A stretch of 64,000 bases of DNA, taken from Dickeya poaceiphila. Lineage in GTDB: Bacteria; Pseudomonadota; Gammaproteobacteria; Enterobacterales; Enterobacteriaceae. Position numbers and translations under genes: made by a program. Each line of letters opens with the position of its first letter. The first letter of the stretch is position 1. The notes under the pieces are model-generated. The model saw only the letters and a list, made by a program, of their open reading frames with translations. It made no database searches and was not told where the DNA came from. Positions 1 through 8,231 of the stretch are shown here, piece after piece. Where the stretch lies: the NCBI RefSeq assembly GCF_007858975.2, contig NZ_CP042220.2, positions 3,906,001 to 3,970,000 of the forward strand. The letters are read 5' to 3'.

Positions 1-316
1 GGCTGGCATGGCGCTTAACCTATACACGGCTGATCTGCGCGAACAGGCCTGGCTGCTTCCTCACAATATCAATAAATTAGCCTGGCAAACCTGGGCAAGG
101 CATCCGGCCAATGCCCAGCAGCGTGTTGCAACCGATCTGATAAACGAAACCGGCCACTGCTACACCACAGATCCTCTTCTGCTGCTCGAATCCTATGCTC
201 CAGCTAAAACGGGTTGCCCGGCAATATTGCTTTCCGTTGGGCTGGGGGGGTGGGTAGGGTCCGCCACAGTCACCCGATACCGTTGCGAGGATATCAACCA
301 TGTCTGCGAATTCTGA
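1..316 (+). CDS. 3-oxoacyl-ACP synthase III-like protein, C-terminal fragment
   Basis: The reading frame is open from the left edge, so the 5' part lies outside the window. The visible ~105 residues look like the C-terminal half of a thiolase-fold KAS III (FabH-like) enzyme. A PHNIN segment sits where the family has PHQAN with the catalytic His, followed by a TGHCYTTD segment in place of the usual YGNTS, and the end is a glycine-rich strand (LLSVGLGGWVGSA). The Asn of the Cys-His-Asn triad seems to be His, which suggests a specialised condensing or acyl-transfer enzyme rather than a housekeeping FabH; this is inference. The stop overlaps the P450 start by 17 nt, so the genes are translationally coupled in a secondary-metabolite operon. 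Confidence 0.6.
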   Translation, partial: AGMALNLYTADLREQAWLLPHNINKLAWQTWARHPANAQQRVATDLINETGHCYTTDPLLLLESYAPAKTGCPAILLSVGLGGWVGSATVTRYRCEDINHVCEF

Positions 317-1610
317 GTCTATCCCCCGTTATCTTCCCCCCACAGGCTGGCATATCCAGAATGGGTTCCTCCAGATAGCGGAAAATGCGCATCGTCAGTA
401 CGGTGATCTTGTCTGGATCGGTCAGGAAGAGGAGCCGATTCTGCTGCTTGCCGGTGCCCGGCACGCGCGCCTGCTGATTGAGCAAGAAACCCTGTTTTTA
501 AAAGAGTTTGAATCACTGACCTCGGCCTCTACTGTAGGCCGAATCATCATGGGTCCCTCTCTCACCACATCCAGGGATGGTGATGAGTGGAGAATGGCAA
601 GAAAACTCACGGCTCCGACCGTTAACCCCCGATCTCCGCGATTAAAAGCAGGCTCACAGTGCGCAGCGTACTGGCTCACATCAGCGTTATCTGAGGGCGG
701 GAAAGGTTCGTTACGTGAGTTGTGTCTTAACTGGGCGCTGATGTGCGTTGCCGATGGCTTTTTTGGCACAGGCATCAGTCAGGAGCAGTTGAGCAACATG
801 ATCGCGCATTTCAGGCAAATCTATCTTCAGCTTATCGTAGAAGCCCCTGGCATGGACTATGAGCAAATAGTCAAGCATCCCGCACTGGTAGCGTTTCGTA
901 AGGAAGTGGAAGCGATCATCGCGCCACAAATCGATAGCGCAGCCTGCGGAAATGCAACCATGCTACAGCGGCTTTGTCTGGCGCTGGATGTGAATGCCAG
1001 ACGTGAAGAGCGGGAGCGGGTCATCAGTCTGCTATTAGGGAATCTCGCGGCAAGCGTTGATAATACCGGCATAGCGCTTTTATGGACCCTCACTCATCTC
1101 TCTCAACAACAGGATTATCAGCTTCAGATTCAGGAACAAGCCCGTCATGGAAAACGATCCGTTGCGCTAGCGGTGGTAAAAGAATCGCTGAGACTGACCC
1201 CGGTTACCGCCTTCTTTGAGCGCACCACGGCTGAGGAAATGGTTATCGATGGCGCATTGATCGCAAAAGGGACGCGGGTGCTGTTCTCACCGTGGCTCAT
1301 ACACCGCAACAAAGCATACTGGGACCAGCCGCTAACCTACAACCCTGAACGCTTTTTATCTGATGCCAAAATCCCACCAGAGCATTACTTTCCCTTTAGC
1401 ATCGGTAAACGTAACTGCGTCGGCATGACGCTGGCATTAGACCAGTTGACAACAGCCATCATTACTTTTTGCGAACATTTTACTTTTTCACTGGCTCCGG
1501 ACACACGGCCTGCTGCGCTTAAACCCCTCTTCGAACTGAATGTCACGCCAAGAGGTGATATCCATTTCATCCTGAAGCAAAACAACAAGGTAACACACCA
1601 TGTCTGCTAA
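300..1610 (+). CDS. cytochrome P450
   Basis: A 436-residue heme monooxygenase of typical bacterial P450 length. The heme-ligand signature FSIGKRNCVG is at about residues 366-375 with Cys373 as thiolate ligand, and the ExxR motif (ESLR) is at 295-298. The I-helix reads ASVDNT near 251-256, so the usual AGxDTT is altered (Gly to Ser, first Thr to Asn), which may affect proton delivery. No redox partner gene is visible here. It overlaps the KAS III-like gene upstream and the luciferase-like monooxygenase downstream; both junctions share the same ATGTCTGC start context. Likely role: tailoring oxidation of a polyketide or peptide product. Substrate unknown. Confidence 0.9.
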   Translation: MSANSESIPRYLPPTGWHIQNGFLQIAENAHRQYGDLVWIGQEEEPILLLAGARHARLLIEQETLFLKEFESLTSASTVGRIIMGPSLTTSRDGDEWRMARKLTAPTVNPRSPRLKAGSQCAAYWLTSALSEGGKGSLRELCLNWALMCVADGFFGTGISQEQLSNMIAHFRQIYLQLIVEAPGMDYEQIVKHPALVAFRKEVEAIIAPQIDSAACGNATMLQRLCLALDVNARREERERVISLLLGNLAASVDNTGIALLWTLTHLSQQQDYQLQIQEQARHGKRSVALAVVKESLRLTPVTAFFERTTAEEMVIDGALIAKGTRVLFSPWLIHRNKAYWDQPLTYNPERFLSDAKIPPEHYFPFSIGKRNCVGMTLALDQLTTAIITFCEHFTFSLAPDTRPAALKPLFELNVTPRGDIHFILKQNNKVTHHVC

Positions 1611-2676
1611 GGCGGAGTTAACCCCAAGCACCATCCCCAAACTCAGCTTATTCTTTTTTTCAAATGTCAACAAAGGGGCTTCAACGACACAATATCAGCA
1701 GCTTATTAGCATGGTGCAGTTGGCAGATGAGCTTAACTTCGATGCTATCTGGACGCCTGAACGCCATTTTAACGCCTTTGGCGGAATGTTCCCGAATCCA
1801 TCGGTGCTTAGCGCCGCGCTTGCTGCTTCCACGCGCCGCATCTCGATTCGCGCAGGTAGTGTTGTATTACCTTTGCATGACCCGCTTCGCGTGGCTGAGG
1901 AATGGGCGCTGGTTGATAATCTCTCCGCAGGAAGAGTGGGCGTTGCCTTCGCCGCGGGCTGGCAACGCAATGACTTTGTCCTGAATGCCGGTAACTATAA
2001 AAACAGACAGCAGTGCCTTTTCAGCTCAATAGAAACCGTCCTGTCATTGTGGTCCGGCAATACCGTGGTGCGCGATGAATTATCTCTGCCGGGTAGCCCA
2101 GAACCCGTTGAAATCCAGACCTGGCCGGCACCGCTTCAGCACAATATTCCGGTATGGATCACCACTGGCAGTAATCCGCTGTTGTTTGAGGAAGCCGGCA
2201 AACGCGGGTTTCATGTACTCACCCATCTGATAAACCAGACATGGGAACAGCTTGAAGCGAATTGCGCCAGCTATCGTCGGGCGCGAGCGGAGGCCGGGCA
2301 TGATGCAGACGCGGGTAAGATTACCCTGATGATGCACACCCAGGCAGGCAAATCTAAAGCGGACATGCTGCCTGAGCTGCGCCCCGCCTTGAAAAACTAT
2401 TTATCTGCATTTATGCAGCTTTCCGACAATCTCAGTCAATCTTCCTCTTCCCAACAGAGACAAAATCAAAAACGACAGGCGTACACCCTTAAATGGGGTG
2501 TTGAAAAGTATCTTAACCAGTATGGCTTGTTTGGCTCGGCATCTGAATGTCAGGAAATACTTGTCGCGCTGAAACAACAGGGTATTGATGAGGTTGCTTG
2601 CCTGATTGATTTCGGTATGGCGGAAGAGAGCGTCAGGGCCACTATCGATACGCTGGCCACGCTGTTAATTAATTAA
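1600..2676 (+). CDS. MupA/Atu3640-type FMN-dependent luciferase-like monooxygenase
   Basis: A 358-residue protein with the bacterial luciferase-like TIM-barrel pattern: LSLFFFSNV near the N terminus, FDAIWTPERHFNAFGG at about residues 48-63, then the RAGSVVLPLHDPLRVAEEW strand. This subtype is usually met in NRPS/PKS and other natural-product clusters, where it hydroxylates or does Baeyer-Villiger-type chemistry with FMNH2 and O2. ATG 1600 lies inside the P450 3' end (11-nt overlap), so it is probably translationally coupled. No flavin reductase is seen nearby. Family assignment is good; substrate is unknown. Confidence 0.85.
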   Translation: MSAKAELTPSTIPKLSLFFFSNVNKGASTTQYQQLISMVQLADELNFDAIWTPERHFNAFGGMFPNPSVLSAALAASTRRISIRAGSVVLPLHDPLRVAEEWALVDNLSAGRVGVAFAAGWQRNDFVLNAGNYKNRQQCLFSSIETVLSLWSGNTVVRDELSLPGSPEPVEIQTWPAPLQHNIPVWITTGSNPLLFEEAGKRGFHVLTHLINQTWEQLEANCASYRRARAEAGHDADAGKITLMMHTQAGKSKADMLPELRPALKNYLSAFMQLSDNLSQSSSSQQRQNQKRQAYTLKWGVEKYLNQYGLFGSASECQEILVALKQQGIDEVACLIDFGMAEESVRATIDTLATLLIN

Positions 2677-2685
2677 GGAAAGAAC

Positions 2686-3342
2686 ATGAAAAAGACTGCT
2701 GCAAAACTGACTTTACTGGCGCTGATCTTCTGCTCTTCGTCGCAGGCCGCTGAAAAAACAATCAACGTTGATCGCTTCACATCCGTCACCGCACAACAGG
2801 GTATCAACCTGACGGTGAAGTGCGCATCGACACCGTCTATGGTCATTTCAGGATCGAAGGAGACCATGAGTAAGCTGCAGGTGTCTAACAAAGACGGTTC
2901 GCTACTTTTAAGTAACGAGGCGGCAGAGAATGATCGCTTCGTTTCTCATACTCTGGATATTACCCTCTACACCAGCAACCCGCTGAATGCATTGTCCGGA
3001 AAAGCTGGGGTAAAAATTGACGCAGCGGCATGTGCAGTAAGCCCAGAACAACTCTCGGTCAGCGGCAGTATGGGAACGGAGATTCGTGCGGAAGGCAAAA
3101 CCGATGAACTGCAGTTGGAACTGGCGATGGGCGGCAGTTTTAACCGCAAATCCACCCCTTTTAGCGCTAAATCTGCGACGGTGCGTATGAGCATGGGAGC
3201 TGAAGCGTTCCTATGCAACATCCCCAAAATCACAGGCACCCTGGCCGCGGGCGCACGCCTCTCAGTTAGCCCGTCAGCAGGCGTGGATACCGGGGCAGCA
3301 AGCACCTTCGCCAGCGACATCTCGACTTCAGGCTGCGCTTAA
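2686..3342 (+). CDS. secreted GIN-domain (DUF2807-like) protein
   Basis: A 218-residue protein with a clear Sec signal peptide (MKKTAAKLTLLALIFCSSSQA, cleavage near residue 22). The rest is beta-rich and repetitive (alternating short hydrophobic strands, GSMGTEIRAEG, MGGSF) like the GIN/DUF2807 beta-helix head domain. Four cysteines in the mature part could form disulfides, consistent with a periplasmic or surface location. It starts 9 nt after the monooxygenase stop with a TAAGGAAAGAAC ribosome site, so it is the last gene of that operon and is followed by a terminator. Its link to the biosynthetic enzymes is unknown; a product-binding or envelope role is only a guess. Confidence 0.7.
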   Translation: MKKTAAKLTLLALIFCSSSQAAEKTINVDRFTSVTAQQGINLTVKCASTPSMVISGSKETMSKLQVSNKDGSLLLSNEAAENDRFVSHTLDITLYTSNPLNALSGKAGVKIDAAACAVSPEQLSVSGSMGTEIRAEGKTDELQLELAMGGSFNRKSTPFSAKSATVRMSMGAEAFLCNIPKITGTLAAGARLSVSPSAGVDTGAASTFASDISTSGCA

Positions 3343-3382
3343 TTTTTTTGGCCGCTACGGGATATCCCGTATTACCTCACTA

Positions 3383-3409
3383 ACCCGCCACCGCACCGGC
3401 GGGTTTTTA
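3383..3409 (+). terminator. Rho-independent terminator of the P450/monooxygenase operon
   Basis: ACCCGCC at 3383-3389 pairs with GGCGGGT at 3398-3404, followed by TTTTAT. It lies 41 nt after the GIN-protein stop. A separate perfect palindrome ACGGGATATCCCGT lies at 3357-3370 just before it. Confidence 0.85.
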
Positions 3410-3446
3410 TCGGCCTCATCAATTCAGACCATTAATACCTTCAGAT

Positions 3447-3470
3447 AAAGAGAAAGAGAAAGAGAAAGAG
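3447..3470. repeat. hexanucleotide microsatellite (AAAGAG)x4
   Basis: Four perfect AAAGAG units in the gap between the two convergent operons. The tract is outside any gene, so length changes would not switch a reading frame. Confidence 0.85.
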
Positions 3471-3568
3471 ATTGTCCAGGAAAGGACCACAGCAGGATAT
3501 CAGCAGTATGCCTCCCAAAGGAGAGAGGCTACATAATCAAATAGCGAATGTCGAAGGTATCGATGAAT

Positions 3569-4978
3569 CTACTCATGGTTTATCTTTAGCTTATCCATTC
3601 TGCGGTAGAAAGCGCTGCGGCTCAGCCCCAGGGACTCCGCTGCTTTAATGGCATTGCCTTCGTATTGCTGCAACCGTTTCAAAAGCAACGCTTTCTCCAC
3701 CTCAGCTAATGTCATCGTGTCTACGCCGTCATCCATCGTCACCGTGCGCACAGGTGTTTCTGAACGCGTCTCGCTCCCCGGCAAACAGAGATCTTCAATT
3801 TCGATGCGATCAGCACGACAGAGCAGTATCGCACGCTCAATGAGGTGGCTCATCTCACGAATGTTGCCCGGCCAATGGTAATCATGAAGACCGTTGATAG
3901 CCTGTCTGGATAAAACCGGGACCGGTTTGTTGTACTTACGCGCGTAGCGCGCCAGAAAACGTTCGGCAAGGATTTCAATATCTTCTTGCCTGTGACGCAG
4001 CGCCGGTAAATGCAGTTGGATAACGTTCAGACGGTATAACAAATCCTGGCGAAAGGAGCCGTTGACCACGGCTTTTTCCAGATCTGCATTGGTCGCTGCA
4101 ATGATCCTGCAATTGGTTTTTTGCGTTCTCGATGACCCCACGCGCTCAAATTGCCGTTCTTCCAGAACGCGCAGCAATTTAATCTGCTGGGAGAGCGGTA
4201 AATTGCCAATCTCATCCAGAAATAACGTTCCTTTGTCAGCCAGTTCGAAACGACCAATACGGTTTTCTCGCGCATCGGTAAAGGCACCTTTAACATGGCC
4301 AAACATCTCACTTTCAAACAGATGCTCATTAATACAGCCCATGTTCACTTCTACCATGCTGTTATCTTTGCGCGAAGACAGCTGGTGAATGTGACGTGCC
4401 AGGAGGCTTTTCCCCGTTCCGTTTTCACCCAGTATCAGAATGCTGGTGTCAGTCCTGGCGACGGCCTCAACCATACTGAGCAGTTGTTTCATGGGGTGAG
4501 AGTGAACGACCCATTCGCTGCCCATTTCATCATTACGGGCAAGCTTGAGAAGTTTATTTTCTTCACGCAAACAGTTACCGGAACGTCTTGCACGGCTAAG
4601 CTCAATTTGCTGCTGGATAATGCTCAGAATACGTTCATTATCCCAGGGTTTTTGAATGAAATCCGCCGCCCCCGCCCGCATGGCGTTAACAATGATATCG
4701 ACGCTTCCCCAACCCGTCATGGCGACAACAGGCAGACAGTCATCAAACTTTTTTAGCTCATCCAGTAGCTGCAAACCTTCTTTGCCTGACGTGGTGTCTT
4801 TCTGAAAGTTCATATCCATCAGTACCAGATCAAACGGTTTGCTGGCCAGATGCCGCATCAGCTGGTTAGCCTGGGTTTCGACAGTGACGTCATATCCCCC
4901 AATACGCAGCAATAACTCAAGGCTACTCAAAATTCCGGCGTCATCATCAACCACCAGAATTCGTTTTTTTTCATCCAT
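3569..4978 (-). CDS. sigma-54-dependent response regulator (NtrC family)
   Basis: A 469-residue regulator counted from ATG 4978; a GTG at 5002 would add 8 residues but lies inside a hairpin. The receiver domain has the acidic DDD at 11-13, a probable phospho-acceptor Asp55 and a conserved Lys near 110. The AAA+ domain has Walker A GENGTGKS at 184-191 and a sigma-54 contact loop that reads GAFTDA (231-236) instead of GAFTGA. A Fis-type helix-turn-helix ends the protein. It is the last gene of the efflux operon. The three TCCC-N6-GGGA palindromes upstream of the operon are its likely binding sites. No histidine kinase gene is in the window. Confidence 0.92.
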   Translation of the reverse strand: MDEKKRILVVDDDAGILSSLELLLRIGGYDVTVETQANQLMRHLASKPFDLVLMDMNFQKDTTSGKEGLQLLDELKKFDDCLPVVAMTGWGSVDIIVNAMRAGAADFIQKPWDNERILSIIQQQIELSRARRSGNCLREENKLLKLARNDEMGSEWVVHSHPMKQLLSMVEAVARTDTSILILGENGTGKSLLARHIHQLSSRKDNSMVEVNMGCINEHLFESEMFGHVKGAFTDARENRIGRFELADKGTLFLDEIGNLPLSQQIKLLRVLEERQFERVGSSRTQKTNCRIIAATNADLEKAVVNGSFRQDLLYRLNVIQLHLPALRHRQEDIEILAERFLARYARKYNKPVPVLSRQAINGLHDYHWPGNIREMSHLIERAILLCRADRIEIEDLCLPGSETRSETPVRTVTMDDGVDTMTLAEVEKALLLKRLQQYEGNAIKAAESLGLSRSAFYRRMDKLKINHE

Positions 4979-4996
4979 AAAAGACCCAGCATGAGA

Positions 4997-5019
4997 AGCC
5001 ACGCCGTAATGGCGTGGCT
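4997..5019 (-). terminator. perfect hairpin between permease and response-regulator genes
   Basis: AGCCACGCC-GTAAT-GGCGTGGCT forms a 9-bp perfect stem in the gap between the permease stop (5027) and the regulator start. There is no long U-tract after it on the minus strand, so it is more likely an attenuator or an RNA-processing/stability hairpin that lowers regulator expression than a full terminator. Confidence 0.5.
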
Positions 5020-5026
5020 ATATGGT

Positions 5027-7456
5027 TTATTCGTATCGGATAGCATCCGCAGGCGACATGCGCGTAGCGCGTCGGGACGGGAACCAGACCGCAGCGGCGA
5101 CAACCAGCGTGATCGTCAGTGCGACTCCAGTAAATAACAATATAAATCCTGTCTTTCCATCCCCAAGAATACGTGTCAGTTTCGGCGCAACAAATAAAGC
5201 CAGCGGCAGCCCAATGACCAGCCCTGCCAGTAATTGCTTTCCGCCTTGCAACATCAGCATTCGCAAAAGCACGCTCTCCGTAGCGCCAATAGCCATGCGA
5301 ACGCCAATTTCCTGAATACGCTGGTTGATAACGTTACGCATCACGGCGTAAATCCCCGTTGCGGCAAGAATCATGGCAATCAAACCAAAGAGCATAAAGA
5401 GACTGGCGATGAAGTGAAGACCTGCGGTGTTACGCGCCAGCCGTTGATCCAACGCCTGTATTTGGCTGACGGAGAGACTACTGTCAACCTGGCTAACGGC
5501 AGCAATAAGCGCTGGTCCAAGAAATGCAGGATTTTTCGCATGTACAACGACGTTCACCGAAGCAGCCGTCTGCTGCTGCAATGAACGATAGATGGTCGCC
5601 CTGTCACGTAACGCGCTGAAAGGCCGGCCATGAATAACATTAGGAACAACCCCAATAACGTTATACCAGCGTTGGTTTTCAGCATTACGCAATCGCAGGC
5701 GTTTACCAATAACATTTTTTTCGCCAGGCCAGTATTGCTCGGCGAATGACTGGCTAACCACGACTACCGGCTGAGACTGAGCGTCATCGCTATACGAGAA
5801 CTCACGCCCCTGCACCGTTTTTATCCCCATACCGGCCAGGCTGTCAGGCATCACCTGAACATCATTGACCAAAGGATAAGCCCATTTATCCCGGCTGTTG
5901 TTGGTCGAATTGTCTACGTCAACCTGAACAGGAAGCGTAAACTGCCCTGCCGTACTGGTCGTGATCGCCGTGCGTTCTGCGCCAGGAATCGTATTCAGCG
6001 CACTTTGTAGTTTCTGATAAAACAACACCCGGCTTTGTTCATTCGGATATTGCGTGGCATTCAGATTAATTTGCCCGGTCAAATAATCTTGGGTACTTAC
6101 GCCATAATCTGCACGCGTCGCCTGATAAACCAACACGCCTAACAGCGCGCTGATACACAGAATTGAACAGGACAACCCCACTTCAAACGTCACAAGAATG
6201 CGGGATATACGGCCAGCGCTGCGGCTTTGCGCTCCACGAGTCCCATCCCTGAGCACATCATTAAAGTTGCCGTGGGTGATCTTCCAGGCCGGAAGCGCAC
6301 TCGTTGTCACGGCGGTTAATGCCACCAGAATCAGGGCCAGTATAATCGTGTTGCCATCCAGGTTCAGGTGCCACCAGAAAGGGATCTTGTTAGGCACGAA
6401 TCCTGGGAGCAGGCTGTTGGTAATTTCAAGCCCCCAGCCAGCAAGCAGGATGGCGATAATGCCAGAGAGTACGCAGATAAACAGACTCTCCCACATCATT
6501 TGCATGACTAATCTTGCTGCCGGCGACCCCAGGGCGACGCGGATAGCTATCTCTTTTGCACGCTCTGTGGTTCGTGCAAGCAGAAGGTTGCCCACATTAC
6601 AGCAGGCGAGGATCAGCACAAACGCAACGGCGATTAACATGACGATGAAAATAGGCATCGTCTCTTCGCCCATGAAGTTCTCCTGAAAAGTGAGGACCTG
6701 AGCTGACAGCCCTTTATTGGTTTCCGGGTAGCGAGCCGCCAGATCTTGCATCACCCCTCTCAAATCATTATTAGCCTCATTCGCAGAAATGCCGGGCTTA
6801 AGACGGGCATATACCGAAACCTCAGGTGCATCTTTACGCGTTAAAAATTGTGATGCTTTCAGTTGTGAAGGCAGCCAGAGATCGTGGAAGAATGGAAAGG
6901 CGAAGTTTTCAGGCATCACGCCGATAATGCGGGTTCTGACGCCGTTAACCATAACGCTTAGCCCTACAATAGAGGCATTCCCGGCGAAATAGTTTTGCCA
7001 CATGTTATAGCCAATCACGGCAACAGGCTCAGCGCCGGGTTCAGTATCCCCTTGATTGAAGGATCGTCCTTTAATAGGTTGCACACCCGTGTAGGAAAAC
7101 AGGTCTTCGGTACTGCGTATCGCCATATAAGAAACGGCCTTGTTGCCGTCACTGATGTCCGCGCGTTCCCCCAGGAAGTAGCCAACGTTTTCCAACGTGG
7201 TGTTGCGGGCCTTAATATCCTCATAGTCCAGATAATTGAGACCAGAATCGCTCAGGCTGGCACCATTTACGATGGCGTTGAGTAACACCATATTCTTGCC
7301 GTTCGCATAGGGTAGCGGCGAAAACATAATCGTGTTGATGACCGACACCATATAAAGCGTCAGAGCAAGGCCGCATGACATAATCAAGACAGTCATCGCT
7401 GAGAAACCGGGACTCTTCAGCAAAAGCCTTAACGCATATCGGATATCAAACAGCAT
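5027..7456 (-). CDS. ABC transporter permease, duplicated FtsX/MacB type (ADOP-like)
   Basis: An 809-residue inner-membrane protein with two copies of the MacB/FtsX module. Each has one TM helix, a large periplasmic domain (MacB_PCD) and three TM helices. The first copy starts RYALRLLLKSPGFSAM and its TM triplet lies near residues 270-400 (VMLIAVAFVLILACCNVGN); the second ends with a similar set (ASLFMLFGLIAMILAATGIYAVM). The tail QEIGVRMAIGA and the ending SPADAIRYE are typical of the family. It works with the adjacent ATPase and HlyD-type adaptor as an efflux or substrate-extrusion pump. It starts 1 nt after the ATPase stop, so coupling is tight. Confidence 0.9.
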   Translation of the reverse strand: MLFDIRYALRLLLKSPGFSAMTVLIMSCGLALTLYMVSVINTIMFSPLPYANGKNMVLLNAIVNGASLSDSGLNYLDYEDIKARNTTLENVGYFLGERADISDGNKAVSYMAIRSTEDLFSYTGVQPIKGRSFNQGDTEPGAEPVAVIGYNMWQNYFAGNASIVGLSVMVNGVRTRIIGVMPENFAFPFFHDLWLPSQLKASQFLTRKDAPEVSVYARLKPGISANEANNDLRGVMQDLAARYPETNKGLSAQVLTFQENFMGEETMPIFIVMLIAVAFVLILACCNVGNLLLARTTERAKEIAIRVALGSPAARLVMQMMWESLFICVLSGIIAILLAGWGLEITNSLLPGFVPNKIPFWWHLNLDGNTIILALILVALTAVTTSALPAWKITHGNFNDVLRDGTRGAQSRSAGRISRILVTFEVGLSCSILCISALLGVLVYQATRADYGVSTQDYLTGQINLNATQYPNEQSRVLFYQKLQSALNTIPGAERTAITTSTAGQFTLPVQVDVDNSTNNSRDKWAYPLVNDVQVMPDSLAGMGIKTVQGREFSYSDDAQSQPVVVVSQSFAEQYWPGEKNVIGKRLRLRNAENQRWYNVIGVVPNVIHGRPFSALRDRATIYRSLQQQTAASVNVVVHAKNPAFLGPALIAAVSQVDSSLSVSQIQALDQRLARNTAGLHFIASLFMLFGLIAMILAATGIYAVMRNVINQRIQEIGVRMAIGATESVLLRMLMLQGGKQLLAGLVIGLPLALFVAPKLTRILGDGKTGFILLFTGVALTITLVVAAAVWFPSRRATRMSPADAIRYE

Positions 7457-7457
7457 C

Positions 7458-8231
7458 TCAGGCTTCCTTTATCAAAGTTAATTCTCGGTTCAGCAAACCA
7501 TCCCCGACAATCTGACCATCAGAGAGCACGATGCTCCGCTGCGCCCGCAATGCAGAGCGAGGATCATGCGTCACCATACAGATGGTGGCGCCATCACGAT
7601 GCAAGCCATCCAATATATCCATCACCGCTTCAGCATTTTGCGAGTCAAGGTTACCTGTAGGTTCATCCGCTAACAGGATAGACGGCGAGCCGACGATAGC
7701 ACGCGCCACCGCGACACGCTGCTGCTGGCCGCCTGAAAGCTGGGATGGATAGTGGCGTGCGCGATGAGACATATTGACCTTCGCCAGCGCATCATTGACC
7801 CGATTTATTCTTTCACTTTTACTGATATCGTTGCGGTAGGTCAGGGGAAGCGCCACATTCTCTTCAATGGTCAAATCGCTGATAAGATTAAATGACTGAA
7901 AAATAAAACCAATATCTCGATTACGCACCTGCGCACGCTGCTGCTTGGAAATATTGACAACATTGTGCCCGGCCAACTTGTATATCCCGGATGAAGCAAC
8001 ATCCAGCAGGCCTAAAATTGACAAGAGCGTTGATTTTCCACATCCTGATGGACCAGAGATCGAGACATACTCGCCTTTGGAAATGGTAAAACTGATCTTG
8101 CTTAAAGCATGGGTTTCAATTTCATCAGTAAGAAAAATCTTATTAATATCGGTCAGTTCTACCAAAGGTTCCATTGTTCTGGTCTCCATCAAATTACCGT
8201 TTATGTTGACGTGTGAGTTTTGCAATTTCAT
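7458..8231 (-). CDS. ABC transporter ATP-binding protein, LolD/MacB type
   Basis: An ATPase of about 257 residues. Walker A is GPSGCGKST, the signature motif is LSGGQQQRVAVARA and Walker B is ILLADEPTGNLDS, with the MacB/LolD-specific long D-loop. ATG 8231 overlaps the adaptor stop as ATGA (4 nt), indicating coupling; a second candidate start, METRTMEPL, is at 8189. It energises the adjacent duplicated permease. The operon order adaptor-ATPase-permease-regulator suggests export of a compound, plausibly the product of the neighbouring biosynthetic operon. Confidence 0.92.
   Translation of the reverse strand: MKLQNSHVNINGNLMETRTMEPLVELTDINKIFLTDEIETHALSKISFTISKGEYVSISGPSGCGKSTLLSILGLLDVASSGIYKLAGHNVVNISKQQRAQVRNRDIGFIFQSFNLISDLTIEENVALPLTYRNDISKSERINRVNDALAKVNMSHRARHYPSQLSGGQQQRVAVARAIVGSPSILLADEPTGNLDSQNAEAVMDILDGLHRDGATICMVTHDPRSALRAQRSIVLSDGQIVGDGLLNRELTLIKEA

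Noticed and set aside
3357..3370. ACGGGATATCCCGT as a fourth regulator site
   Set aside because: Arms are in the order GGGA-TCCC, opposite to TCCC-N6-GGGA, and it lies next to a terminator.
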